Assembly: GCF_029016285.1 (NCBI RefSeq)
Contig: NZ_CP091975.1
Location: 2,170,001 to 2,234,000 of the forward strand
Origin: Vibrio sp. DW001
GTDB lineage: Bacteria; Pseudomonadota; Gammaproteobacteria; Enterobacterales; Vibrionaceae
DNA length: 64,000 bases
Direction of reading: 5' to 3'
In this document: piece by piece, positions 9,812 to 17,839 of the stretch
Layout: every line of letters begins with the position of its first letter
Numbering within the stretch: position 1 is the stretch's first letter
Program-made: the position numbers and the translations under genes
The notes under the pieces: model-generated
The model's database searches: none
What the model was told of the DNA's origin: nothing
The model's input: only the letters and a program-made list of their open reading frames with translations

Positions 9812-10282
9812 TTAACTGGTGAGCCCAAAAAAAACAGACAAATCATGGGTCAAGTTTTGTGGTTCAGTCCCCTTGCTTGGCGTTACTAAAATTGTGTCAT
9901 CTCCCGACACAGTGCCTAAGATTCCCATCTGAAATCGCAAAGAATCCACTAAACGAGCGACAAGCTCAGCCGCTGATGGTGTAGTTTTGATAATAATGAA
10001 AAAATGGTTGTAATCAATATCGTTAATCATTTCCTCGATATTGGTTTTCGTTGTTGGCATCTCTAATTCATGAGGAAGCTGATAAACCAGTTGGTTGTTG
10101 TCATTGACTATTCTGACTGCACCTAACTTAGTCAGAGTTCGTGATACCATCGACTGGTGAATTTTACCAAGCCCTGCTTTTTCCAAAATATCAACAAGCT
10201 GAGCCTGAGAACTAACCGCTTCTTGAAGAATCGCCTGCTTAATTGTTCTAGCAATAGCATCATGTTGAGTGTTTTTAGTCAT
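9812..10282 (-). CDS. argR: Arginine repressor ArgR
   Basis: This 156-residue protein has the ArgR two-domain layout: an N-terminal winged helix-turn-helix (about 1-70, including HQSMVSRTLTKLGAVRI, the recognition region) and a C-terminal arginine-binding, oligomerisation domain (about 80-150) with TTPSAAELVARLVD and GTVSGDDTILV. ArgR hexamers bind arginine as corepressor and act at ARG boxes. It sits next to carbamate kinase and a catabolic-type ornithine carbamoyltransferase on the same or divergent strand, so it is probably a local regulator of this module rather than the housekeeping copy (inference). The length matches the family. The ATG at 10282 has only a weak ribosome binding site. 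Confidence 0.93.
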   Translation of the reverse strand: MTKNTQHDAIARTIKQAILQEAVSSQAQLVDILEKAGLGKIHQSMVSRTLTKLGAVRIVNDNNQLVYQLPHELEMPTTKTNIEEMINDIDYNHFFIIIKTTPSAAELVARLVDSLRFQMGILGTVSGDDTILVTPSKGTEPQNLTHDLSVFFGLTS

Positions 10283-10403
10283 GAAAATTCATCATTGGTA
10301 TTGAAGTTGTATTATCATAACTATTAAATGCAAAACGATTCCGTGTTTCAGCACTCAGAAACAGCATATTACTAATAGAAATATGCTGTAACTAATTCCA
10401 ATA

Positions 10404-11318
10404 TCACATTCTGATATGAGTACCGGACGAACCGTTCATTATTTCGAGAGCTTTGTACAGATCACCAATGTGGCCAATACCTTTTGATCTTTCTGCAAAC
10501 AGGCAACATGCATCAACCTTTGGCCCCATAGAGCCAGCTGCAAATTGATAACTGCGCATCGTCGCCACAGTTTCATCATATAACTTTTCTTGAGTTGGTT
10601 TACCCCAATCAATGCAAACATTTTCTCCCGCAGTCAAAATAAGAAGATCATCTGCATTCAACTCCTGTGCGATCAACGCTGCTGTCATGTCCTTATCAAT
10701 AACGGCTTCAAAACCAGTGTAGTAACCTTTTTTATCTTTAATTACTGGTACACCACCGCCACCGCCACAGATAACCAAATGATCTTTTTCAAGTAAACTG
10801 CGTATAGCATCAATTTCAATAATATCTTTTGGCATAGGGGACGGAACAACACGACGCCATTTGTCACCGTCAGGCTTAATAACCCAATTGTTTGCTTCTG
10901 CTAATTGTGTCGCCTCTTCTTTTTCATAAACCGGACCAATAAACTTACTTGGCTCTTTAATGGCAGGATCATTCTTATCAACCTCAACCTGAGTAAGAAT
11001 AGTTTCAATATTCATATCTGGAAGTTGTTGTTTTAGTTTCTGTTGTAACAAATAGCCTATCATTCCCTGTGTTTCAGCGCCCAAAACATCGAACGGGTAT
11101 GGTGGGCAGCAGTCCTGATATGCAAGATTTTGTAGAGCCAACAACCCAACTTGTGGCCCATTTCCATGAACCAGCACCAGTCGGTATTTTTCGTGCAGTT
11201 TAGCAAGTGCAGTGGCTGTAACTTCTATACTATTCTTTTGATTTTCACAGCTCATAATTTCGCCTCTTTGAAGCAAGGCATTCCCACCAATAGCGACAAC
11301 TAACGTTGGTTTAATCAT
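10404..11318 (-). CDS. arcC: Carbamate kinase
   Basis: Carbamate kinase converts carbamoyl phosphate and ADP to carbamate and ATP, the energy-yielding last step of arginine or citrulline fermentation. The 304-residue length fits the family. Visible motifs are the N-terminal VVAIGGNAL, VHGNGPQVG, CGGGGGVPV, the DKDMTAALIAQEL segment that follows the mobile region, and the C-terminal GSMGPKVDACCLF. GGAG precedes the ATG at good spacing. The gene runs opposite to the carbamoyltransferase, with 413 bases of AT-rich divergent promoter between them, and lies upstream of argR on the same strand. No arginine deiminase gene accompanies it. Confidence 0.95.
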   Translation of the reverse strand: MIKPTLVVAIGGNALLQRGEIMSCENQKNSIEVTATALAKLHEKYRLVLVHGNGPQVGLLALQNLAYQDCCPPYPFDVLGAETQGMIGYLLQQKLKQQLPDMNIETILTQVEVDKNDPAIKEPSKFIGPVYEKEEATQLAEANNWVIKPDGDKWRRVVPSPMPKDIIEIDAIRSLLEKDHLVICGGGGGVPVIKDKKGYYTGFEAVIDKDMTAALIAQELNADDLLILTAGENVCIDWGKPTQEKLYDETVATMRSYQFAAGSMGPKVDACCLFAERSKGIGHIGDLYKALEIMNGSSGTHIRM

Positions 11319-11731
11319 TTTTATCTCCGGTTTATTGTATTTCCTGTATTGAATCTTATATTTAAATATAGAAACTAAAACGTGACGAACATCCTAAATT
11401 TATATTATTTTAAAAATATTAATATAAATTTAATATTTAACGCCTCTATATCTAGATTCAATAGATAACTATTCACTCTGCATTTAAATACAATATTAAT
11501 AAAAATTTAAATTACACAATAAATACAAAATATCTTTATTATACAATTAGTTATAATGACAGTAATGTTTTTACTAATTATATTTTTATTTTTGTGAACG
11601 CATTCAAATATAAATTAAGTTATCGGGGTAACATACTCAACAAATGATAGAAAACAAAAATCACATGTACATTAATTAATAACCACCATTTTAAATAAAG
11701 TTTTTAATTAATTAATTTATAAGGGATACAA
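11319..11731. promoter_or_regulatory. Divergent arcC / arcB promoter region with ARG-box-like and CRP-like sites
   Basis: The 413 bases are very AT-rich with no coding frame. TGCATTTAAATACA at 11479-11492 has the dyad spacing of an ARG box and would fit control by the neighbouring ArgR. TGTGA-N6-TCAAA at 11593-11608 differs by one base from the CRP consensus, about 125 bases before the carbamoyltransferase start. Both calls are by eye. Confidence 0.5.
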
Positions 11732-12736
11732 ATGGCTTTTAATCTTCGCAATCGTAACTTTCTTAAGTTACTTGATCTATCTACTCGTGAAATCCAGCAT
11801 CTTATTGACCTTTCTGCAGACCTTAAAAAGGCTAAGTATTCAGGTACAGAAAAGCCCCGTCTGCGAGGCAAAAATGTTGCACTAATTTTTGAAAAAAGCT
11901 CTACCCGTACTCGCTGCGCATTTGAAGTTGCCGCTTTCGATCAAGGTGCTCAGGTAAGCTATATCGGTCCATCAGGTTCTCAAATCGGTCACAAAGAATC
12001 AATGAAGGATACTGCACGAGTATTGGGTCGCATGTATGACGGTATTGAGTACCGTGGGTTTGGGCAGAACATTGTTGAAGAACTGGGAGCCTATGCAGGT
12101 GTACCCGTGTGGAACGGACTAACTACAGAGTTCCACCCTACTCAAATTCTGGCTGATTTCTTAACAATGTTAGAGCATGGTAGAGGTAAGAATTTACAGG
12201 AAATGACATTTGCCTACTTAGGTGACGCGAGAAACAACATGGGCAACTCACTTTTGGTCGGGGCGGCCAAGATGGGGATGGAAATTCGCATGGTTGCACC
12301 AAAAGAGTTCTGGCCAGATGAAAAGCTTGTAGAAGAGTGCCGTGCCATTGCCAAAAGCACCAATGCAAAAATTGTGATGACCGAAAATGTTCAGGAAGGT
12401 GTTCAAGGATGTGACTATCTGTATACCGATGTATGGGTCTCTATGGGGGAATCAAAAGAAGCATGGGATGAGCGTGTAAATATGATGACACCATATCAGG
12501 TCAATATGAATGTAATCGAAATGACTGGTAATCCACACGTAAAATTCATGCACTGTCTTCCCGCTTTCCATAACGATGAAACTATCGTTGGTGCAGAAGT
12601 GGCTGAAAAATATGGCATGAAAGGCCTAGAAGTCGATGAAGAAGTATTTGAGTCCGAATACTCGATTGTCTTCGACGAAGCGGAAAACCGTATGCACACA
12701 ATTAAAGCAGTTATGGTAGCCACGTTAGGTGACTAA
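11732..12736 (+). CDS. arcB: Ornithine carbamoyltransferase, probably the catabolic form
   Basis: This enzyme interconverts ornithine plus carbamoyl phosphate and citrulline plus phosphate. The 334-residue protein carries the carbamoyl-phosphate loop SSTRTR (Ser57-Arg61) and the ornithine-site motif HCLPAFH (His274, Cys275), which separates OTC from aspartate carbamoyltransferase. The sequence between them follows the ArgF/ArcB pattern throughout. A good ribosome binding site (AAGGGAT) precedes the ATG. Its position between divergent carbamate kinase and a YfcC carrier points to citrulline phosphorolysis for ATP rather than arginine synthesis (inference). ArgF and ArcB cannot be separated with certainty by eye. 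Confidence 0.93.
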   Translation: MAFNLRNRNFLKLLDLSTREIQHLIDLSADLKKAKYSGTEKPRLRGKNVALIFEKSSTRTRCAFEVAAFDQGAQVSYIGPSGSQIGHKESMKDTARVLGRMYDGIEYRGFGQNIVEELGAYAGVPVWNGLTTEFHPTQILADFLTMLEHGRGKNLQEMTFAYLGDARNNMGNSLLVGAAKMGMEIRMVAPKEFWPDEKLVEECRAIAKSTNAKIVMTENVQEGVQGCDYLYTDVWVSMGESKEAWDERVNMMTPYQVNMNVIEMTGNPHVKFMHCLPAFHNDETIVGAEVAEKYGMKGLEVDEEVFESEYSIVFDEAENRMHTIKAVMVATLGD

Positions 12737-12747
12737 TATTGTAATAG

Positions 12748-12777
12748 CCCGACAGCAAAAACTGTCGGGTGTTTTTT
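12748..12777 (+). terminator. Intrinsic terminator or attenuator after the carbamoyltransferase
   Basis: CCCGACAG and CTGTCGGG form a perfect 8-bp stem around a 6-base loop, followed two bases later by six T. It lies in the 53-base gap before the YfcC carrier, so it may only partly stop transcription and reduce carrier expression. Confidence 0.8.
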
Positions 12778-12789
12778 GGAGATCAAATT

Positions 12790-14319
12790 ATGTCAAGCGT
12801 AGCCGTTCCTCGACCAAAATTTAGAGCTTTTCCTAGCGCTTTCACCATTTTATTTGTTATTACTCTGCTGGCTGTAGCGTGTACATGGCTCATCCCAGCG
12901 GGGGCTTATTCAAAACTTACCTATAGTTCAGAAACCGGTATGTTGTCGATAGCGACGCCTTCCGGTGAAGTCTCAGCTATTGCAGCTACTCAGGGTGAGC
13001 TAGATAAGCTAGGAGTAAACATAAAGGTAGAACAATTTACCGGCGGTATTATCCGCAAGCCTATTGCTGTTCCGGACACCTATGAGCGTGTAGCTCCTGT
13101 GCATAAGGGAATTGGAGATGTAACCAAAAGCATGGTTGAAGGTACCATAGAAGGTGCTGATGTGATTGTATTCATTCTGGTTCTTGGTGGCATGATCGGT
13201 GTTGTGAATGCAACGGGTGCATTTAATTCCGGTCTGATAGCACTTTCTAAGAAAACCAAAGGGCGTGAGTTCACATTGGTATTCTCAGTGTGTTTGGTAA
13301 TGGCACTGGGTGGTACTACATGCGGTTTGGAAGAAGAAGCCGTTGCATTTTACCCCATTCTAGTCCCGATCTTCTTATCACTTGGGTATGACTCTATCGT
13401 CTGCGTAGGTGCAATATTTCTTGCTGGTTCAATGGGCACCACATTCTCTACTATCAATCCGTTCTCAGTAGTTATTGCGTCTAATGCTGCTGGTATTCCA
13501 TTTACTGAAGGAATCGAGTTCAGAGTATTTGGTTTGATCGTAGGTTTTGCAGTCGTAGTTAGCTACATGTACTGGTATTGCAAAAAAGTAAAGGCTGATC
13601 CAAGTTTTTCATACACCTACGATGACCATGAAGAGTTCGAAGCTCGCTACATGAATGATGTTGATATGGACCATGAAATTCCATTTACATTGCGCCGTAA
13701 AGTCATTCTTACCATGTTTGCTTTAGCCTTCCCTCTAATGATTTGGGGTGTATCGGTGGGAGGATGGTGGTTTCCGACGATGGCAGCGTCCTTTCTAGCG
13801 ATTACCATCGTTATTATGTTTATCTCTGGGCTATCAGAGAAAAAATTGATGGACTCGTTTACAAAAGGCGCATCAGAGCTAGTTGGCGTATCGCTAATCA
13901 TTGGTCTTGCCCGAGGTGTAAACCTGGTTCTAGAGAACGGTATGATCTCCGATACTATCCTGTTCGCAGCCTCAGACTTAGTGTCTGGAATGGAAGGTGG
14001 CGTATTTATCGTGGTTCAAATGCTGGTTTTTGCCTTGCTTGGTTTTATCGTTCCATCATCCTCGGGTCTGGCTGTACTTTCTATGCCTATTATGGCACCG
14101 CTAGCTGATACCGTTGGTATCCCCCGCGAAATCGTTGTGTCCGCTTATAACTGGGGGCAGTATGCAATGCTATTCCTAACCCCAACAGGCTTGGTACTTG
14201 CGACATTGCAAATGCTAGGTATGTCTTACAACAAGTGGCTGAAATTTGTATGGCCGATGGTCTTATTCGTACTTGGCTTTGGCGCACTAATGTTGGTTAT
14301 TCAAGTTGCAATGATCTAG
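12790..14319 (+). CDS. YfcC-family transporter (putative arginine/citrulline-ornithine carrier)
   Basis: This 509-residue integral membrane protein belongs to the YfcC/C4-dicarboxylate anaerobic carrier-like group. It has an N-terminal helix ending WLIPAGAYSKL and about 12 hydrophobic segments. Typical features are GGTTCGLEEEAVAFYPILVP, GSMGTTFSTINPFSV and PSSSGLAVLSMPIMAPLAD. Translation should start at the ATG at 12790, preceded by TGGAGA; an upstream in-frame ATG at 12769 overlaps the terminator stem. Members beside arc genes act as amino-acid carriers, so uptake of citrulline or arginine with ornithine exit is the natural hypothesis here. Substrate is inferred from context only. Confidence 0.85.
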   Translation: MSSVAVPRPKFRAFPSAFTILFVITLLAVACTWLIPAGAYSKLTYSSETGMLSIATPSGEVSAIAATQGELDKLGVNIKVEQFTGGIIRKPIAVPDTYERVAPVHKGIGDVTKSMVEGTIEGADVIVFILVLGGMIGVVNATGAFNSGLIALSKKTKGREFTLVFSVCLVMALGGTTCGLEEEAVAFYPILVPIFLSLGYDSIVCVGAIFLAGSMGTTFSTINPFSVVIASNAAGIPFTEGIEFRVFGLIVGFAVVVSYMYWYCKKVKADPSFSYTYDDHEEFEARYMNDVDMDHEIPFTLRRKVILTMFALAFPLMIWGVSVGGWWFPTMAASFLAITIVIMFISGLSEKKLMDSFTKGASELVGVSLIIGLARGVNLVLENGMISDTILFAASDLVSGMEGGVFIVVQMLVFALLGFIVPSSSGLAVLSMPIMAPLADTVGIPREIVVSAYNWGQYAMLFLTPTGLVLATLQMLGMSYNKWLKFVWPMVLFVLGFGALMLVIQVAMI

Positions 14320-14476
14320 GGAATGTCTCAAGTAAAGAGAAGCGGTAGCTTTTTATCAACGCCTTGTTTGATTTTAAATCACCCGCTCTCTTTTCCTTTA
14401 CCAATTAGTATTCACTTCACATAACGTTCCAACTAAAACTTACACAAAAATTTATTCATATAGGAGATATACTGAA

Positions 14477-15742
14477 ATGAGTGGCGATATCATAAAACTT
14501 TCAAGAAATACCGAAAATGCACCAATAGACTCATTTTCTACCCAGACTGTCGCATTTTCTCACTACAATAATATTTCGGCTCAACTGCCTGTCGATCTTA
14601 AGACCGGTGAAATTGTCGTAGGTGGTGTAGAAGAGCAGTCAAGGCAGTGTTTGACAAACATTAAAAATATTGTAGAAAGTGTCGGTCATGGCATGTATGA
14701 CGTTATAAGAATCAATGTATACCTCAAGAATATCTCAGATATTGACGCGGTAGACGCCGTTTATACAACCTTCTTCCAAAACTACTTTCCTACTCGTACT
14801 ACACTCGCTGTTGCAGCACTGCCAATGAAGGGGGCTTTAGTACAAATGGATGCCGTAATTTCAAACGGAGAAGGAACACACCCACAAGATCCTTGTGAAC
14901 TTATCAAGTTGGTCAGAAATACAAAGAATGCACCAAGCAACTCTCTATCAACCCAGACGATCGCTTTTTCCCACTACAACCATATTTCGGGTCAATTACC
15001 GGTTGATCCTAAAAGCGGCGTTATCGTAACAGGTGGAGCAAAAGAGCAGACCGGCCAGTGCCTAAAGAATATTAAGTCAATTTTAGAAGCTATCGACGTT
15101 CCTTTTGATGATATTGTTAAAATCAATATTCATGTCAGAAATCTCACCGATATTGAGCTAGTGGACAAGGTGTATACCACATTCTTCCCGGACTCGGCTA
15201 TCGCAAGAACGGTAGGTTATGTCCCTGCACGCTCAATCGTTATTGCGTCTGGTTTACCTATGAACGCTTTGGTACAAATTGATGCTACGGTATCTCATGG
15301 AGATGGCACCCCACCCCAAGAAGTAGAAGACAGACATGGACTCGCTATCAGACTCAATAACTCAGAAAATGCACCAATAAGCGCTCTATCCACGCAAACC
15401 GTCGCTTTTTCTCACTACAACAATATTTCGGCTCAACTCCCAGTAGATCCTGAAAGAGATGACATTGTATCTGTTGGTGTAAAAGAGCAGACAATGCAAT
15501 GTCTGAACAATATCAAGTCGATTGTAGAAAGCGTTAACCACGTTATGGATGATATCGTTAAAATCAATATCCAACTTACCAATATTGAAGATCTAGATAC
15601 GGTAAACGAAGCTTACATAACCTTCTTTAAAGGTGAGCTGCCTGCCAGAACTGTCATTGGTGTTTCAGCGAACCCTATGGATGCTCTGGTACAAATTGAC
15701 GCCATTGTTTCAAACGCTGAGAGTACGCCTCCGCCAGCATGA
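14477..15742 (+). CDS. Triple-domain RidA/YjgF-family protein
   Basis: RidA proteins are ~130-residue subunits of homotrimers that hydrolyse reactive enamines and imines. This 421-residue protein holds three complete copies in one chain, at about 1-135, 145-280 and 290-415. Each begins N-(T/S)-(K/E)NAP, continues STQT-(V/I)-AFSHYN-ISGQLPVDP (Ser or Ala before QLP) and ends P-A/T-RT ... ALVQ-(I/M)-DA. The Arg that binds substrate carboxylate in RidA is present in each copy (PTRT, PARS or IART, PARTV). The Glu of the usual VEIEA is Asp in all three. Copy 2 has an extra ~8 residues before its conserved end. AGGAG lies upstream of the ATG. The gene follows the carrier after 157 bases, so it likely belongs to the same module. 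Its substrate is unknown. Confidence 0.88.
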   Translation: MSGDIIKLSRNTENAPIDSFSTQTVAFSHYNNISAQLPVDLKTGEIVVGGVEEQSRQCLTNIKNIVESVGHGMYDVIRINVYLKNISDIDAVDAVYTTFFQNYFPTRTTLAVAALPMKGALVQMDAVISNGEGTHPQDPCELIKLVRNTKNAPSNSLSTQTIAFSHYNHISGQLPVDPKSGVIVTGGAKEQTGQCLKNIKSILEAIDVPFDDIVKINIHVRNLTDIELVDKVYTTFFPDSAIARTVGYVPARSIVIASGLPMNALVQIDATVSHGDGTPPQEVEDRHGLAIRLNNSENAPISALSTQTVAFSHYNNISAQLPVDPERDDIVSVGVKEQTMQCLNNIKSIVESVNHVMDDIVKINIQLTNIEDLDTVNEAYITFFKGELPARTVIGVSANPMDALVQIDAIVSNAESTPPPA

Positions 15743-15819
15743 TAAAAACTAAACTCAACACTGACACGATGTAAGATTTGTGCAACTCATGCATGGACAT
15801 TGTGGGTAAATCTAGGGTA

Positions 15820-15855
15820 CTTCGTAACATTGCACTATTAGGTAATGTTACGAAG
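15820..15855. repeat. Perfect 12-bp inverted repeat
   Basis: CTTCGTAACATT (15820-15831) and AATGTTACGAAG (15844-15855) flank a 12-base loop. There is no T-run on either side, so it is not a classic terminator. It lies between the RidA gene and the convergent mog gene and could be an operator, a processing hairpin or a remnant element. Confidence 0.5.
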
Positions 15856-15976
15856 CGAAGTAGAATTAGTGATTTTTATGACGGCTAAAAGCTATCTGAG
15901 GTTCTGTGAACGCACCAGTGTCGCTTCTCGTTTATGTCATATTCTATCTAGTCTGTCATGCTGCCATCCCTACCAG

Positions 15977-16510
15977 TTATTTCTGTTTAGGACGGAAAGG
16001 CTTTATCACCTCTTCGTTGCATTTCAGGTAAGGACCTTCCATCAGGTCGATACAATAAGGTATCGCAGGGAATACCGCATCCAGACATTCACGAATAGAT
16101 TTCGGTTTTCCAGGTAGGTTTACAATTAAAGTATCATTGCGAAGACCGGCGGTCTGGCGTGACAAAATAGCAGTTGGAACGAATTTCAGCGATTCAGCAC
16201 GCATGAGTTCGCCAAAACCAGGCATCATACGATCGCATATGGCTTCTGTTGCTTCAGGAGTGACATCACGCTTTGCCGGCCCTGTGCCTCCCGTTGTAAC
16301 AATCAGACTACAATTCTGTTTATCAGCCATGTTGATCAATGTGGCTTCAATAACACCCTGTTCATCTGGGATCACTTCGTAGATAGGTTCCCACTCAGAA
16401 ATTAAATATTCATTCAGAGTTTCAATAATTGCCTTACCAGAAATGTCTTCATATACACCAGCGCTTGCTCGGTCACTGACCGTAACAATACCGATTTTAG
16501 CTTTTGTCAT
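15977..16510 (-). CDS. mog: Molybdopterin adenylyltransferase MogA
   Basis: MogA adenylates molybdopterin before molybdate insertion in molybdenum cofactor synthesis. The 177-residue protein carries the MoCF-binding signature VTTGGTGPAKRDVTPEAT, then MPGFGELMR, PTAILSRQTAG and NLPGKPKSI, matching MogA along its whole length. It is a stand-alone gene with no other moa/moe gene nearby. Upstream on the same strand is the RraA-like gene, separated by a terminator, so mog probably has its own promoter. The assignment is secure at family level. Confidence 0.93.
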   Translation of the reverse strand: MTKAKIGIVTVSDRASAGVYEDISGKAIIETLNEYLISEWEPIYEVIPDEQGVIEATLINMADKQNCSLIVTTGGTGPAKRDVTPEATEAICDRMMPGFGELMRAESLKFVPTAILSRQTAGLRNDTLIVNLPGKPKSIRECLDAVFPAIPYCIDLMEGPYLKCNEEVIKPFRPKQK

Positions 16511-16591
16511 TTGTTATCCCTTTGGCCAAATTCTTGTTGAAGGCCAAGTGTAATGAATTAAGTAGAGAGGATAAACCTTGGAGAATAAAAA

Positions 16592-16619
16592 TCCCTGCTC
16601 ATTTCGTCATGATCAGGGA
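16592..16619 (-). terminator. Intrinsic terminator of the RraA-like gene
   Basis: TCCCTGCTCAT and ATGATCAGGGA form an 11-bp stem with one mismatch around a 6-base loop. Read on the minus strand it is followed by TTTTT. It lies between the RraA-like gene and mog. Confidence 0.8.
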
Positions 16620-16659
16620 CTCAACGTTCTTTACCTAACCTAACTATACCAATGGCGGG

Positions 16660-17139
16660 TTAAACGATCTTCTCAGTGCTAACAATAACACCGTCGGTAT
16701 CTGCATACAGATAGTCGCCTGTTTTCACTTCAATGCCACCAAACGACAACGGGACATCTCTCTTGCCAGAGGTAACAGGAATAGATTTTCTTGAACAGGT
16801 GCCCAAAGCATAAAGAACAACCGGGATGTCTTTGATTTGAAACGTATCGCGAATATAACCATTTACGATGATGCCAGCGTAGTGATTGTTATGTGCAAAC
16901 TTCATTAGGTTTTCACCAACAACAGCAAAATATTCTTGGTCTACATCAACAACGACAACCTTACCTGTGCCATCTTCATCTCTTAGAAGCGTGATCAGAT
17001 CTGAATTGTTTTTGTTTAACTTAATGGTGATCACCTCACCCTGACATTTATCAGCACCACCAAAGTTTTGGTATCCAGCGCCCAAAACACGTGTCCTTTC
17101 TGGGTACTCATCACAGATATCTGCGGTAAAAAATTTCAT
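16660..17139 (-). CDS. RraA-family protein (RNase E regulator-like or HMG/CHA aldolase-like)
   Basis: This 159-residue protein follows the RraA/aldolase fold: N-terminal TADICDEY, the FGG motif near residue 27, VVVVDVD, then GIIVNGYIRD and the C-terminal GDYLYADTDGVIVS. Family members either inhibit RNase E (RraA proper) or, when they keep the metal and substrate pair in the G-x-x-RD motif, act as 4-hydroxy-4-methyl-2-oxoglutarate aldolase or oxaloacetate decarboxylase. Here the Arg-Asp pair is present (YIRD), whereas E. coli RraA has Gln in the Asp place. An enzymatic role is therefore plausible. The gene is divergent from the glutamate mutase operon. A divergent pair may share regulation, but this is inference. 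Confidence 0.75.
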   Translation of the reverse strand: MKFFTADICDEYPERTRVLGAGYQNFGGADKCQGEVITIKLNKNNSDLITLLRDEDGTGKVVVVDVDQEYFAVVGENLMKFAHNNHYAGIIVNGYIRDTFQIKDIPVVLYALGTCSRKSIPVTSGKRDVPLSFGGIEVKTGDYLYADTDGVIVSTEKIV

Positions 17140-17425
17140 AAATCATCCTTGTTTTTTATCAATTTTAGACTTGTAAGCTCGTTTCGCATTCTAGCATTCA
17201 TATATAGCCAAGTAACCCCAATATACTGGCTCAGTAAAAAATTATTGGTACTTGGACACCCACTCTTTTTACATCTTTTTTTAGTGTGGTATGCTGCAAG
17301 CAACTGGATCAAAAAAGATGTCCAGACGCCTAATGAACATTGGTATAAATACGAGCGGAATTTCAATTCAGCCATCCAAACAGAAAGACAGACAATCCTA
17401 ATACGGAAATCAGGAAAGGTTTTTT

Positions 17426-17839
17426 ATGAAAGTAGTGACTGGAGTAGTTGGCAACGATATCCACGTTGTGGCCAACCGACTCATTGAACTATCCCTCGAA
17501 GCTAGAGGGTATCAAGTTTTTAATTTGGGTGTGAATACGCACCTAGAAGAATTCTTCGATGCGGTTGTGGAGACCGGCGCCGAAGTACTGCTCATCTCTT
17601 CACTTAATGGTGAAGCAGAAGGATGGAGTCGAGAAGTCAGAGCGCTGAAATCTCAATATAAAGGATTGGATGACGTCATCATGATGATTGGTGGCAACCT
17701 AACAGTGGGTGCTGGTGACGCAGATGAAATCGTTAAAAAATACAAAAAATATGGCTTTGACTTGGTTTGTCACCAAATCGACCTTAATACTGGCCTTGAC
17801 CTTTTAGAACAGTTTATAGAAAAGAGAGGTCAAGCATGA
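17426..17839 (+). CDS. glmS: Glutamate mutase sigma subunit (methylaspartate mutase S, B12-binding)
   Basis: The small subunit binds adenosylcobalamin for rearrangement of L-glutamate to 3-methylaspartate. The 137-residue Rossmann-type protein begins VVTGVVGNDIHVVAN: the Asp and the cobalt-ligating His of the DxHxxG motif are present, but the Gly is Ala. The next two B12 loops are visible as SSLNGEAEG and GGNLTVG. AGGAAAGG precedes the ATG at a suitable distance. It is the first gene of a four-gene operon in which each stop overlaps the next start; the overlap with glmE is ATGA. A 286-base gap separates it from the divergent RraA-like gene and must hold the promoter. Confidence 0.92.
   Translation: MKVVTGVVGNDIHVVANRLIELSLEARGYQVFNLGVNTHLEEFFDAVVETGAEVLLISSLNGEAEGWSREVRALKSQYKGLDDVIMMIGGNLTVGAGDADEIVKKYKKYGFDLVCHQIDLNTGLDLLEQFIEKRGQA

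Noticed and set aside
11594-11606. TGAACGCATTCA as an ARG box
   Set aside because: The arms are spaced 4 bases instead of 6, so it does not fit ArgR; the CRP-like reading of the same bases fits better.
14332-14394. Long-loop hairpin after the YfcC carrier gene as a terminator
   Set aside because: The AAAGAGAAGCGG/CCGCTCTCTTT arms are bulged and separated by a ~40-base loop; too weak to support.
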